Below the pieces are notes generated by a model, which did not search any database, had not been told where the DNA came from, and worked only from the letters and a program-made list of their open reading frames with translations. DNA of 64,000 bases from assembly GCA_963834445.1 (NCBI GenBank), contig CAWIBU010000001.1:124001-188000 (forward strand). Direction: 5' to 3'. Below are positions 52,766-61,320 of the stretch, piece by piece. The translations under genes and the position numbers were made by a program. The stretch comes from PALSA-350 sp963834445. GTDB lineage: Bacteria > Acidobacteriota > Terriglobia > Terriglobales > Acidobacteriaceae. The first letter of the stretch is position 1; each line of letters begins with the position of its first letter.

Positions 52766-54474
52766 GGATCTGGATTCGATGCGGTGTAAGAAGCCAACAG
52801 TCTTAGTAGTTGCTGGGCCGACGCGTCGGTGGGGTCGATACGAAGGGCACTCTGCGCAGAGTCACGCGCCTCAGTGTATCGCGCCTCGCTCGCCAGAGTG
52901 GCGGCCAGATTGGTCCAGGCCTGCACCGAGCGGGGATTGGACGTAAGGGCATCGCGAAATTGTTGTTCGGCTTCGCGATCCTTGCCCTGCTGCCCGAGTA
53001 AGGCGCCGAGATTGACGGACGCATTTGCAAAGTGAGGGGCCAGCGTTAAGGCGCGCCTGAAGTGTTGTTCGGCAGCCACTGCTTCACCGCTCTTTGCGGC
53101 CACGATGCCTAACTGATTCTCAATCTCGGGATCGTTGGGATGCAGAGCATTCGCTCGTTCGAGCACAGCTTGCTCCCCTGCCCGGTCTCCCGCGCGGTCG
53201 AGCGCCAGCGCCAGGTGGTAGGGTAAGGTGACACTGGCCGGGTCGGCAGCGACCGCTTCCTGGTAAAGTGATGCCGCTTTGGCAGCGTCGCCGGCCTGCA
53301 AGGCCTGCGACGCCTCACTTGCCAGGGTAAGCGACAAATCGTGTTGTGCGGCCGCCAACGTCTTCTCCCGATAGATGTTCAGTTGCGCCTGGGCCTGCTC
53401 ACGTCGCCCGAGAGTACGCAAGACCTGGGCCAGTTGAAAATAACACTCCGCCTGACTGGGATCGAGTTGGGTGGCTATTTGCAACTGTTCCAGAGCTAAT
53501 TGCGGTTGTTGCAAGCGAGCCAGAACCAGGCCCAGGTTGTAACGGGCATCGTAGTGGCGGGGATTGAGGGCTACTGCCTTGCTTAGATGTTCATTGGCGG
53601 CAGCGTATTGCTGCGCTTCGCGCTCCAAAAGGCCGGAGAGATAGAGCGCGTCGAAGTTATCACGGTTTGCCAGGAGCAGCCGCTGGGCCAGGGGCCGTGC
53701 GGACTCGTAGTCGCCTTTGAGCACTAACAGGCGCAGGTAGAGTAAGGCGGAGGCATTGTCGCCGGGATTCGCAGCGACCATCGGTTGCAAGAGAGCTATC
53801 GCTTCTTCATAGCGATGGCCACGCGCCATGACCGTGGCCAGCGCCTCGGCCAGGCGCAGAGAGCCCGGCCGTTGCCGGAGGGCGTCGTGCAAAACAGCGA
53901 TGCTAGCATCCAGTTGCCCGCTATCGGAATAGGCCACCGACAAATCGAGAGCGAGATCATCGTCTGCCGGAGCCGATCGCAGAAGGTCGATGGCCCCCGC
54001 ATCTTGATGGCGCGCAATCATCGATTTCGCCAGCCAGTCGAGGCCTGTTGTGGAGGTGGGGTCGATGGCCAGGGCCTCTCTCCACGCCGCCTCGGCATCG
54101 GCTTCCCTGCCGAGCTGGTTCAACGCCGTTCCCAGCGCGAGGCGCGCACGGGGGTCGTGCGGCGCCAGGCCGGCAGCAAGCCTCAGTTCGGTGATGGCCG
54201 GCTGCGGCTCACCCGCGGCGAGATAGGTGATGCCGAGAAGATAGCGTAAATCCGCTGACTGCGGATCCAACGGGACCGCCGCCCGGAAGGCGGAGAGCGC
54301 GCAGGAGAATTGCTGCCGTTCCCCAAACCAGGCTGCCAACGAACCCCAGGCCTGGGCAGAGGGGTGAAGATGGAGAGCGTGCTCAAGCTGTTCCGGACCG
54401 TGGCAGGGCAACGCCCGTGCGCTGCCGGCTGCAAGCAGGAGAGACATTCCGGCGATGAGAGTTCGCTTGCGCAT
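52762..54474 (-). CDS. Secreted TPR-repeat protein
   Basis: The 570-residue protein has a signal peptide (LIAGMSLLLAAGSARA) and about twelve TPRs from residue 60 to the end (for example HYDARYNLGLVLARLQQPQL, AECYFQLAQVLRTLGRREQA, NASVNLGALLGQQGKDREAE). It is likely a periplasmic scaffold. It follows the ROK gene by 6 bp and precedes CRTAC1, an association recurrent in acidobacterial glycan loci. The TAG stop lies inside the CTAG of the element at 52608-52765, so the original C-terminus may have been longer. Confidence 0.88.
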   Translation of the reverse strand: MRKRTLIAGMSLLLAAGSARALPCHGPEQLEHALHLHPSAQAWGSLAAWFGERQQFSCALSAFRAAVPLDPQSADLRYLLGITYLAAGEPQPAITELRLAAGLAPHDPRARLALGTALNQLGREADAEAAWREALAIDPTSTTGLDWLAKSMIARHQDAGAIDLLRSAPADDDLALDLSVAYSDSGQLDASIAVLHDALRQRPGSLRLAEALATVMARGHRYEEAIALLQPMVAANPGDNASALLYLRLLVLKGDYESARPLAQRLLLANRDNFDALYLSGLLEREAQQYAAANEHLSKAVALNPRHYDARYNLGLVLARLQQPQLALEQLQIATQLDPSQAECYFQLAQVLRTLGRREQAQAQLNIYREKTLAAAQHDLSLTLASEASQALQAGDAAKAASLYQEAVAADPASVTLPYHLALALDRAGDRAGEQAVLERANALHPNDPEIENQLGIVAAKSGEAVAAEQHFRRALTLAPHFANASVNLGALLGQQGKDREAEQQFRDALTSNPRSVQAWTNLAATLASEARYTEARDSAQSALRIDPTDASAQQLLRLLASYTASNPDP

Positions 54475-54480
54475 CGCGAT

Positions 54481-55419
54481 CTAGATCGAATAGCTGGGTA
54501 GTGGCCGAGCGGCGGATTGACGCCAGTAGGTCGCAGCCCCCAGCAAGGGCGCCGTTTCCAACAACGCCGATGATACCAATTTGATGCGCAGACGCTTCAC
54601 CTGTTTGCGGGCCGCGGGAAGGAACAGATGAGACGAACGAGAGATACCGCCGCCGAATACGATGACCTCTGGACTGAGAGGAGCGAGCACCTCAACGATT
54701 ACCTCGCCCAGATAACGTCCGAAGGTATGGAACACGTCGCGTGCATCGCCATCGCTGGCAGCCCTGACGGCGATGACGGCGACGGAGTGGTGTTTTCCGG
54801 TGCGTGCCTCGTAGTCGCGCTCGATGGCGCGCGAGGAGAGGAAGTCCTCGACAATGCCGCCATGGAAGGGAAGGTTCCAGATTTCGTTATCAGGCGGGAC
54901 ACCAGGGGCGGTGGTATCCAGTCTTCCGTTCTGGACGAAGGAAAAACCGATACCGGTACCTAACATAATACCGGCGGCGCGAGAGATGCCTTCGGCGGCG
55001 CCAGCAACTGCCTCCCCCAACAGGGCGGCATCGGCGTCGTTGAGGAAGCAAACGCGTTCGGGCGACCAGTCGAGTCGCTGGGCCAGTGCCTGGCCCAGGC
55101 TCACTCCGTAAAGGCCCTGCAGTTTATGCCGCATCTGGCTGGTGCCGCTAGGGTAGTCGAACGGAGCTGGAAAAGCCAAAGAGGCGCCAACCGGAGCAGG
55201 GGCGCCGCCGGCTATTCGCCGCCCGAGATCTTCGAGCAGATCAATGAATGCCGAGCTGGTGATGTTGTTGGGCAGTGGGGCGACCGCCCTTTGCGCCAGG
55301 GTTATCGAATCAAGGAGACATAGCCCGGCGGTCACGTGACTGCCACCGATATCGTAGGCCAAAAGATGATCTGCGAGTTCGGCCGCCAAGACTGACTCCC
55401 CCGTGGATATCGATACCAT
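54481..55419 (-). CDS. ROK-family sugar kinase
   Basis: The ASKHA fold shows LLAYDIGGSHVTAGLCLLDS (phosphate 1), the catalytic Asp in CFLNDADAALLGEAVAG, AAGIMLGTGIGFSF (phosphate 2) and VIVFGGGISRSSHLF (adenosine). The CxCGxxGCxE zinc motif of many ROK proteins is absent, as in some glucokinases and fructokinases. It would phosphorylate the sugar imported by the divergent receptor. ATG 55419 (MVSISTGES) coincides with an operator-like dyad, so a downstream TTG near 55389 could be the true start. Confidence 0.85.
   Translation of the reverse strand: MVSISTGESVLAAELADHLLAYDIGGSHVTAGLCLLDSITLAQRAVAPLPNNITSSAFIDLLEDLGRRIAGGAPAPVGASLAFPAPFDYPSGTSQMRHKLQGLYGVSLGQALAQRLDWSPERVCFLNDADAALLGEAVAGAAEGISRAAGIMLGTGIGFSFVQNGRLDTTAPGVPPDNEIWNLPFHGGIVEDFLSSRAIERDYEARTGKHHSVAVIAVRAASDGDARDVFHTFGRYLGEVIVEVLAPLSPEVIVFGGGISRSSHLFLPAARKQVKRLRIKLVSSALLETAPLLGAATYWRQSAARPLPSYSI
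55406..55417. promoter_or_regulatory. LacI-type operator 1, GATATCGATACC
   Basis: This dyad around a central CG lies at the start of the ROK gene. An identical 12-mer recurs at 55511, 105 bp away (ten helical turns), which would suit DNA looping by a tetrameric LacI protein. Confidence 0.6.
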
Positions 55420-55467
55420 TTGTAGCACAGCTGCCATGAGTCCGGGAGAAATACATAAAAATTCAGC

Positions 55468-55497
55468 TTGACAAGGGTGTTTCTCCGCAAGTACTAC
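55468..55497 (+). promoter_or_regulatory. Sigma70-like promoter of the TonB receptor
   Basis: TTGACA (55468-55473) and TACTAC (55492-55497) are separated by 18 bp. Operator 2 begins 14 bp after the -10, so a bound repressor would sit over the transcription start. Confidence 0.5.
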
Positions 55498-55510
55498 TTC
55501 CACGTCCCAT

Positions 55511-55522
55511 GATATCGATACC
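55511..55522. promoter_or_regulatory. LacI-type operator 2, GATATCGATACC
   Basis: Identical to operator 1. It lies immediately downstream of the predicted receptor promoter. Confidence 0.62.
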
Positions 55523-55537
55523 ATTTGCCACTCGGAT

Positions 55538-55549
55538 GATACCGATACC
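55538..55549. promoter_or_regulatory. LacI-type operator 3, GATACCGATACC
   Basis: A one-base variant of operators 1 and 2, 27 bp from operator 2, in the leader of the TonB receptor gene. Confidence 0.5.
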
Positions 55550-55641
55550 AGAGGTCTAAGGCGGTTTGGGCAGGACAGGAATCAGCCGAGCAGAGTTGAA
55601 CAGGCGCTTCCATCCCCCATCTGGAAATTTAAGGAGGCAGC

Positions 55642-58600
55642 ATGCAACTTATCCGGCGCTTCTGCTGGCTGATCGTCATCTCCTGCCTGAGCGGCGTTGC
55701 CGTCGCTCAGACACCCACCGGCACGATAGCGGGTTCGACCACGGACAGCACCGGCGCTGTGGTTGCGGGTGCAACCATCACGGTCACCAACAACGCGACC
55801 AATGAAACCCACACATTAACCACCGATGCAGAGGGCCGCTTTTTGCAGCCGTTTGTGGCGCCGGGCAGTTATACGGTGACGGTCGAGGCAAAGGGCTTTC
55901 GCTCGGAGCGACAGGAGGATATTGTAGTTGACGTTGCCCAGACACGGGCTGTGGTTTTCGTACTGTCGGTTGGAACGGCTTCCGAGACAGTACAGGTCAC
56001 CGCGACCACCCAGGCGCTGGACGTAGATAGTTCGAGCGTAGGCGAGACGATCCAGGCCCGCCAGATTCTGGACTTGCCGGACAACGGGCGCAACCCATTT
56101 GACTTCGCGCTGCTGGTTCCGGGTGTGAATAATACCGGCAATGCCTCGACGCCGCACATCGGTGGGAGCCGCAATGGCAACAACGAGCAGCTGATCGACG
56201 GCATGACCAATATCCTCCCGGAAAACAATGTCGGGAACAATTCCAGCGCCTACACCCCCATTGTCGATTCGGTGCAGGAAGTGAATGTGCAGACGAGCGT
56301 GTTGCCTGCCGAGTACGGACGTTTCTCCGGGGGCACGATCAGTCTCATCACCAAGGGGGGCACCAACGAGCTGCACGGCACTTTCTTTGAGTTTGCTGAA
56401 GATACTCCGCTGAACGCATTACCTTTTGGCAGCAGCAGCACCACCGTCAAGCCGTCGGCCTACCGCTACCAGACCGGTGCTACGGTAGGCGGCCCCATCG
56501 TGCTGCCCCATCTCTACGATGGTCACAACAAGAGCTTCTTCTTCTTTGACTTTGAAGATTCGCGTCAGTCCAATGGAACGGCAAACCACTATACCGTCCC
56601 GAACAAGCAGTGGTTGACGGGCGATTTCTCTGATATCCCCGGGCAAATTTATAACCCCTACTCGGTACACCAGGTCACTAACGCGGACGGTTCGACCAGC
56701 TATGTGCGCGATCCGTTCCCGGGGAACGTGATACCGGCGAGCCTGCTCAGCTCGGCGGGCTCAAAGATCGCGCAAGCGGCGCTGGCTTATTACCCTGCGC
56801 CGAATGTGCCTGGCGCCACGCCTGAGTCGACGGGAAATTTTCTGCAGGTTGGTTCCAGCCTGAATAATTACTGGCACTACGATGCGCGGGTTGACCAGGA
56901 TGTGACCAAGAAGTGGCACGCCTTTCTGCGCTTCTCGCAATTCTCGAATGACAGCGCCCCGTTGAACGACTACAACAATGCGGCGTCACCCGGCGGTTAC
57001 AACGGGCCCGCCCACTCTTCAGCACTCAGCGGTTCTTTCAATAACACGGTTAACTTCACGCCTACGTTGCTGGGTGAATTCCGGTACGGCTATTCGAAAT
57101 CCAAAGTACTGCGTACGCCCTTCCCTTCCAAGGGATTCACGTTGACCAGTCTGGGCTTTCCGCAGTCGCTAGCCGATCAGGCGGAGGGCGGTCTCTCCTC
57201 AGTCTTCCCGAGCTTTAGCTTCTCGAACAGCTTCTCCGATCTGGGCACGGATGGTTATGTAGCGCTCAAGGAGAATCCGGTGGCCCAGGATGTAAACGGA
57301 AGCCTGGTCAAGATTCTGGGCGGCCATAGCATCAAGGTGGGTGGCGAGTACCGCTCCCTGCTGCTGGATTTCTACCAGTACGCGTATCCCACGGGTACGT
57401 TCTCGGCGAACACGAGCTGGACCCAGCTGAGCCCGCAAAACAATGACGGCACCGGCAATCCGATTGCTTCGTTGCTGCTGGGCCTGCCCAACAGTGGCAA
57501 TCAACCCAATGAGCCTTCGGTTGTTTCCACCAGTGGCTACATGGCGCTCTACATACAGGATGACTGGAAGGTCACGCCCAAGCTGACGGTGAACGCCGGC
57601 CTGCGTTGGGATGCGGAGATTCCGCGGGTGGAAAAGCAGAATCAGTTGTCTTACTGGAACCCGAATGCCACCTCGCCTCTGCAAGGGTTGGTCGCGGCCA
57701 GCGCGGGCTGCCCCAATTGCGGGAATTTGAAAGGCCAGATGGTGATTGTCGGCAGGGCAGGCGCGCAGTACGGCCGCCACCAGGCGCCGACTAACTGGAA
57801 AGATTTCGGTCCTCGCCTGGGCGCGGCGTGGAATCCTACGCCGAAGCTGGTGGTTCGGTCTGGTTTCGGCCTTGTCTTTCAACCTTCGGCGCTGCAGGCG
57901 GCTGGTACCAGCGGTGCGCCTGGCATTGAAGGATTCACCAGTCAGACCAACCTGGCCACCAGTTTTAACAATCAACAGACGGCGCCGACATTCGACTTGT
58001 CGAACCCGTTCCCCAGTGGGTATAACCTGCCGCAAGGGAAAAATCCGGCTTGTCTGGCGGTCGCCTCGTGCGTGCAATCAATCGACGTGGGGGCAGCGAT
58101 TGGGCAATCGTATTTTGACTCGTACCGTTCGCCGTACACCATTCAGTGGAACGGCAACGTGCAATACGCATTCCCTGGCAATCTCATTCTGGAAGTGGGA
58201 TACCTGGGCAACCGGGGAGTCTATCTGATCAACGGCGACCCCGGCAAACCTTACGATCAGCTACCCACCAGCTATCTGAGCCAGGGGGCGGCGCTGCAAA
58301 ATACCCAGGTCGCCAACCCGTTCTATGGCGTCATTACCACGCCCGGATCAGACCTTGCCCAGGCGAACATTCAGGCCAGCAAGCTGTTGCGCAAGTATCC
58401 CGAGTACGACGGGGTATCGAGCTTCCGCAAGCCTGGTTCCTCTTCGACCTTCAATGCTTTTACGATACGCGCGGATAAGCAACTATCGAATGGCCTGGCG
58501 CTCACGTTCTCTCTCACCGATGGCCGGGAGTATGACAACGCAGCTTCTTCTGTGAACTACCTGGGGCCGGCCAGCCAGACGTACGCTGACCAATACAACC

Positions 58601-59223
58601 CCAAGGCGGAGTGGGGCATTGGTGCGCAGAACGTGAATTTGCAAATCGTTTCCAGCGTGATCTACGAACTTCCCTTTGGGCACAGCAAGACATTCCTCAA
58701 CGGTGCGGGGAAAGGAACGAACCTGCTGGTGAATGGCTGGCAGGTGGCCGGGATTGAAAACTGGAGCACCGGTAACCCGGTTGTGCTGGGGAGCTTCGAT
58801 AATGGAACAACGGCGGAGACGATTTTTACGCTCGGCCAGCGTCCAGCATGGAATCAGAAGAAGTCGAGTGCGGGCACGGCTCCGTTCAAAGCCTTCGACT
58901 GGCAGGATTTTGCCAAGCCGGCTCCTTACACGATAGGCAATGCTCCGCGTGCGCTTTCGTGGGTACACAACCCTGATTCACAGAACTTCGACTTCTCGCT
59001 CACCAAGAACACAAAATTTGGCGAGCGATACAACGTGCAGATCCGGATGGAGATGTTTAATGCGCTGAACCATCCTAACCTGGGCTCGGTCGACGCAAAT
59101 TTTGGCGACCAGAGCTTCGATGCGAACGGCAACCGTACCGGTGGGAATTTTGGCAGTGTTCCCACGGGTTCGTTCGGTAACAGCTCGCGGCAAATCCAGC
59201 TGGCGGCTAAGTTCTATTATTGA
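55642..59223 (+). CDS. TonB-dependent receptor (Oar-like) of the LacI/ROK locus
   Basis: The 1193-residue protein has a signal peptide (FCWLIVISCLSGVAVAQ), a carboxypeptidase-regulatory domain (about 25-110: PTGTIAGSTTDSTGAVVAGA, GRFLQPFVAPGSYTVTVEAK), a plug (LPDNGRNPFDFALLVPGV, VNVQTSVLPAEYGRFSGGTI) and a long barrel ending IQLAAKFYY. It should import a glycan-derived ligand across the outer membrane. ATG 55642 follows AAGGAGG. It is divergent from ROK and controlled by the operators between them. Terminator-like DNA follows at 59232. Confidence 0.92.
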   Translation: MQLIRRFCWLIVISCLSGVAVAQTPTGTIAGSTTDSTGAVVAGATITVTNNATNETHTLTTDAEGRFLQPFVAPGSYTVTVEAKGFRSERQEDIVVDVAQTRAVVFVLSVGTASETVQVTATTQALDVDSSSVGETIQARQILDLPDNGRNPFDFALLVPGVNNTGNASTPHIGGSRNGNNEQLIDGMTNILPENNVGNNSSAYTPIVDSVQEVNVQTSVLPAEYGRFSGGTISLITKGGTNELHGTFFEFAEDTPLNALPFGSSSTTVKPSAYRYQTGATVGGPIVLPHLYDGHNKSFFFFDFEDSRQSNGTANHYTVPNKQWLTGDFSDIPGQIYNPYSVHQVTNADGSTSYVRDPFPGNVIPASLLSSAGSKIAQAALAYYPAPNVPGATPESTGNFLQVGSSLNNYWHYDARVDQDVTKKWHAFLRFSQFSNDSAPLNDYNNAASPGGYNGPAHSSALSGSFNNTVNFTPTLLGEFRYGYSKSKVLRTPFPSKGFTLTSLGFPQSLADQAEGGLSSVFPSFSFSNSFSDLGTDGYVALKENPVAQDVNGSLVKILGGHSIKVGGEYRSLLLDFYQYAYPTGTFSANTSWTQLSPQNNDGTGNPIASLLLGLPNSGNQPNEPSVVSTSGYMALYIQDDWKVTPKLTVNAGLRWDAEIPRVEKQNQLSYWNPNATSPLQGLVAASAGCPNCGNLKGQMVIVGRAGAQYGRHQAPTNWKDFGPRLGAAWNPTPKLVVRSGFGLVFQPSALQAAGTSGAPGIEGFTSQTNLATSFNNQQTAPTFDLSNPFPSGYNLPQGKNPACLAVASCVQSIDVGAAIGQSYFDSYRSPYTIQWNGNVQYAFPGNLILEVGYLGNRGVYLINGDPGKPYDQLPTSYLSQGAALQNTQVANPFYGVITTPGSDLAQANIQASKLLRKYPEYDGVSSFRKPGSSSTFNAFTIRADKQLSNGLALTFSLTDGREYDNAASSVNYLGPASQTYADQYNPKAEWGIGAQNVNLQIVSSVIYELPFGHSKTFLNGAGKGTNLLVNGWQVAGIENWSTGNPVVLGSFDNGTTAETIFTLGQRPAWNQKKSSAGTAPFKAFDWQDFAKPAPYTIGNAPRALSWVHNPDSQNFDFSLTKNTKFGERYNVQIRMEMFNALNHPNLGSVDANFGDQSFDANGNRTGGNFGSVPTGSFGNSSRQIQLAAKFYY

Positions 59224-59231
59224 GCAACGGT

Positions 59232-59259
59232 GCGGCCCACTCCAACCAGGGTGGGCCGC
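59232..59259. terminator. Terminator hairpin after the TonB receptor
   Basis: GCGGCCCAC (59232-59240) pairs perfectly with GTGGGCCGC (59251-59259) around 10 bases, followed by ATTTAT. It lies 9 bp past the receptor stop and just before the converging PIN remnant, so it can serve both directions. Confidence 0.75.
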
Positions 59260-59261
59260 AT

Positions 59262-59474
59262 TTATCTCCTCTTTTGGACTTTGCTCAAGAACTCGGCAGG
59301 AGTCAATACTTCCAGGTGAAAACGCTCTGCGGCTTCGCGAAAATGTGTCGTATTGTTGGTTATGATTGCATCTGCATTTCCGTTGATCGCTACATCCAAA
59401 ACCATATCGTCGTTTGCATCCGGCGATAACGGACGATACTGAAAAGCGACCAGGACGGCAGGCTCAAGCTAAGT
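59262..59474 (-). pseudogene. PIN-domain toxin, C-terminal remnant
   Basis: The reverse frame reads LEPAVLVAFQYRPLSPDAND, DMVLDVAINGNADAIITNN, THFREAAERFHLEVLTPAEF and ends at TAA 59264-59262. The DANDD and ITNNTTHF elements are those of PIN-domain (VapC-like) ribonucleases of toxin-antitoxin modules. The N-terminal half with the first acidic residue is missing: a TAG stands just upstream in frame. Probably inactive. Confidence 0.7.
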
Positions 59475-59687
59475 GATGTACAAGTTCGGCTTCAAGCCGG
59501 TGAAGCTGTCGCTGGCTCGCTTCACTATTTCAAGCTCATTTTCAGATGCCCAAATCTGAGGTGTAGCACTTTCGGGGCTGTGGGTAAGCAAGTATCGCTC
59601 TCCGGTTTCGTCCGCACGCGCAACGATCAAATCGTCTGACTTGCCGATCTGCCGAACGGTGTCACCGCGAAGGAACTTGTACGCCAT
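59469..59687 (-). CDS. Small protein, DUF2158-like
   Basis: The 72-residue frame begins MAYKFLRGDTVRQIGKSDDL and continues IVARADETGERYLL and IWASENELEIVKRASDSF. The start resembles YodC-like DUF2158 proteins (F-x2-GDxV), a family of small beta proteins, but the match is weak. It sits upstream of the PIN remnant on the same strand and ends at the junction with it, so it might be a leftover of a toxin-antitoxin pair. Confidence 0.5.
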   Translation of the reverse strand: MAYKFLRGDTVRQIGKSDDLIVARADETGERYLLTHSPESATPQIWASENELEIVKRASDSFTGLKPNLYIT

Positions 59688-59737
59688 TGCGGAGCCTCAA
59701 AAAACGCTGTGTCGAATTCTACGCCTGGAAACACGAA

Positions 59738-59760
59738 AGGCTCCCGGGTGACGGGAGCCT
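59738..59760 (-). terminator. Terminator downstream of tRNA-Asp
   Basis: AGGCTCCCG (59738-59746) and CGGGAGCCT (59752-59760) form a perfect 9-bp stem with a 5-base loop. On the reverse strand the stem is followed by TTTCGTGTTT, a terminator for the tRNA transcript. Confidence 0.75.
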
Positions 59761-59818
59761 GCTTTTACTAAAAGTGCCCTTGGGTTTTCGCCAGATTAAC
59801 CGGAAGTCCTTTGTTATC

Positions 59819-59895
59819 TGGCGGGGACGACGAGGCTCGAACTCGCGACCTCCGCCGTGACAGGGCGGCGCTCTAACCAACTGAGCTACGTCCCC
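59819..59895 (-). tRNA. tRNA-Asp (anticodon GTC)
   Basis: The reverse strand starts GGGGACGTAGCTCAGTTGGT, has the anticodon loop CTGTCAC (anticodon GTC), the T-arm GGTCGCGAGTTCGAGCCTC and the acceptor CGTCCCCG with an encoded CCA at 59821-59819. All four arms pair and the length is 77 nt. Confidence 0.97.
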
Positions 59896-59963
59896 AAACG
59901 CAAAATTAGTTTAACAGAACAATCCGGTGCGGTATCGGCTTCCCCACCAGGAGCGTCCGCTTC

Positions 59964-61130
59964 TCACGACTGCACGGGCAGAGCATGCGGCTTTCCTATG
60001 GAATCTTTCAACCTGAGAAACCAGCTCTCGAGGGTGGCAAAGGAGAGCGACGCCGCCAGGAGCGTGCCTAGTGTGGCGACGGCGGCCAGCAGCACTTGGT
60101 ACTGGTCACCGGTCGCAGCCGGAAGCATGCTGCGCGTAACCCAGGCGAAGAGCGGGTACAGCAGCAGATGGTAGATGTAAATGCCGTAGCTTATCTTGCC
60201 CAGCCAGCGCAGCAACGAGAGGCTGAAGGCACGCTGAATCCATCCTGGGCGCAGCGAAAGAGCGATCAAGGCTGCAAACAAGGTGCTCAACAAGGCGACA
60301 CCCAAGGTGCCGAACCAGGAGTCCCCGGCGCCGGTCTGCTGGGTCCACAAGATGATCGCCAGGGCACCGAGGAAGGAGGCGGCGAGCACCGGCCGGGCGG
60401 CGCGAAAAACTGCGCGTCTCACCGCCTCGGTGTCGCGCAAAGAGGCGGCGAGGAACCCTCCGGCAGCCATCTCCCCGGCCCGGCCAGCGATGAAATAGCC
60501 GGCCCACTGCCAGTTGAGGTGGAAGCTGAAGACGCCTATGCGGAAGACCAGGGAAAGCAGCCAAACCGTTACGCAGAGCGGCCTGACCTGGCCGCGTTTG
60601 CTGGCAAGCGCAAGCAGGAAGGGCCAAAAGAGATAGAACTGCTCCTCGTCCGCCAGGCTCCAGAAATGACCCAGCATCAGGAGCGGGCTCATGACGTCGA
60701 AGCGAACCAGACCCGGAATATTCTGCAGGTAGACAAAAAACGGCCACACGGGAGAAATGGCCGACCCACGCACGTGCAGTAACAGCAGAACGAAGACGCC
60801 CCCCAGCAGGGCCGCGTAGTAGAGCGGAAAAATGCGCAAGGTGCGGCGGAGATAGAAGGTCTTCCACCAGCCGGGCCGCTCAAGTCCATCGAGCAGGATG
60901 CCGGTAATCAGGAAGCCGGAAAGAACAAAGAAGAGCGAGACCCCCACCCAGCCGAGATGAATGACCTGGCCCAGGAAACGCAACGCGGGGTTCGCCGAGC
61001 GTGCCCCTCCGCCATAGTGATAGATGAATACAGCGGCGGCCGCAGCACCCCGAATCCCATCCAGCGCAGGAATGTGAGCGGAGGGCCGGGTGCGCGGCGT
61101 TGCCACTGTAGGTTTATCTGGAGCTGACAA
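59964..61130 (-). CDS. Acyltransferase 3 family protein (OafA/YrhL type)
   Basis: The 388-residue protein has about ten helices and the family N-terminus HIPALDGIRGAAAAAVFIYH, with the catalytic His in FIYHYGG, then GWVGVSLFFVLSGFLITGIL and YLRRTLRIFPLYY. These enzymes move acyl groups onto surface polysaccharides or lipids. The start TTG 61130 is the only in-frame one that keeps the first helix. There is no operon partner on its strand; a divergent polytopic gene follows. Confidence 0.9.
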   Translation of the reverse strand: MSAPDKPTVATPRTRPSAHIPALDGIRGAAAAAVFIYHYGGGARSANPALRFLGQVIHLGWVGVSLFFVLSGFLITGILLDGLERPGWWKTFYLRRTLRIFPLYYAALLGGVFVLLLLHVRGSAISPVWPFFVYLQNIPGLVRFDVMSPLLMLGHFWSLADEEQFYLFWPFLLALASKRGQVRPLCVTVWLLSLVFRIGVFSFHLNWQWAGYFIAGRAGEMAAGGFLAASLRDTEAVRRAVFRAARPVLAASFLGALAIILWTQQTGAGDSWFGTLGVALLSTLFAALIALSLRPGWIQRAFSLSLLRWLGKISYGIYIYHLLLYPLFAWVTRSMLPAATGDQYQVLLAAVATLGTLLAASLSFATLESWFLRLKDSIGKPHALPVQS

Positions 61131-61320
61131 CCCCGAAGCTCCCTAAGCCACAATTTCCCGAATGCATCGCTTCATCTTACCGGACGCGGTGACTATGTTT
61201 GGCCGTGGTCGGGCCAGGTCAAGCCTTTGCGGGCGAGCTAGTTACCGGTTACCAGCAAAAGGGAGCAGGGTGTCGAACGGGCCGGGCTGCGAGTCGTGGG
61301 AAGGCCGTATATTAACTCTG

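Noticed and set aside
57199..58077. 292-codon reverse frame inside the TonB receptor
   Set aside because: Arg-rich antisense of the barrel with no recognisable domain or ribosome site.
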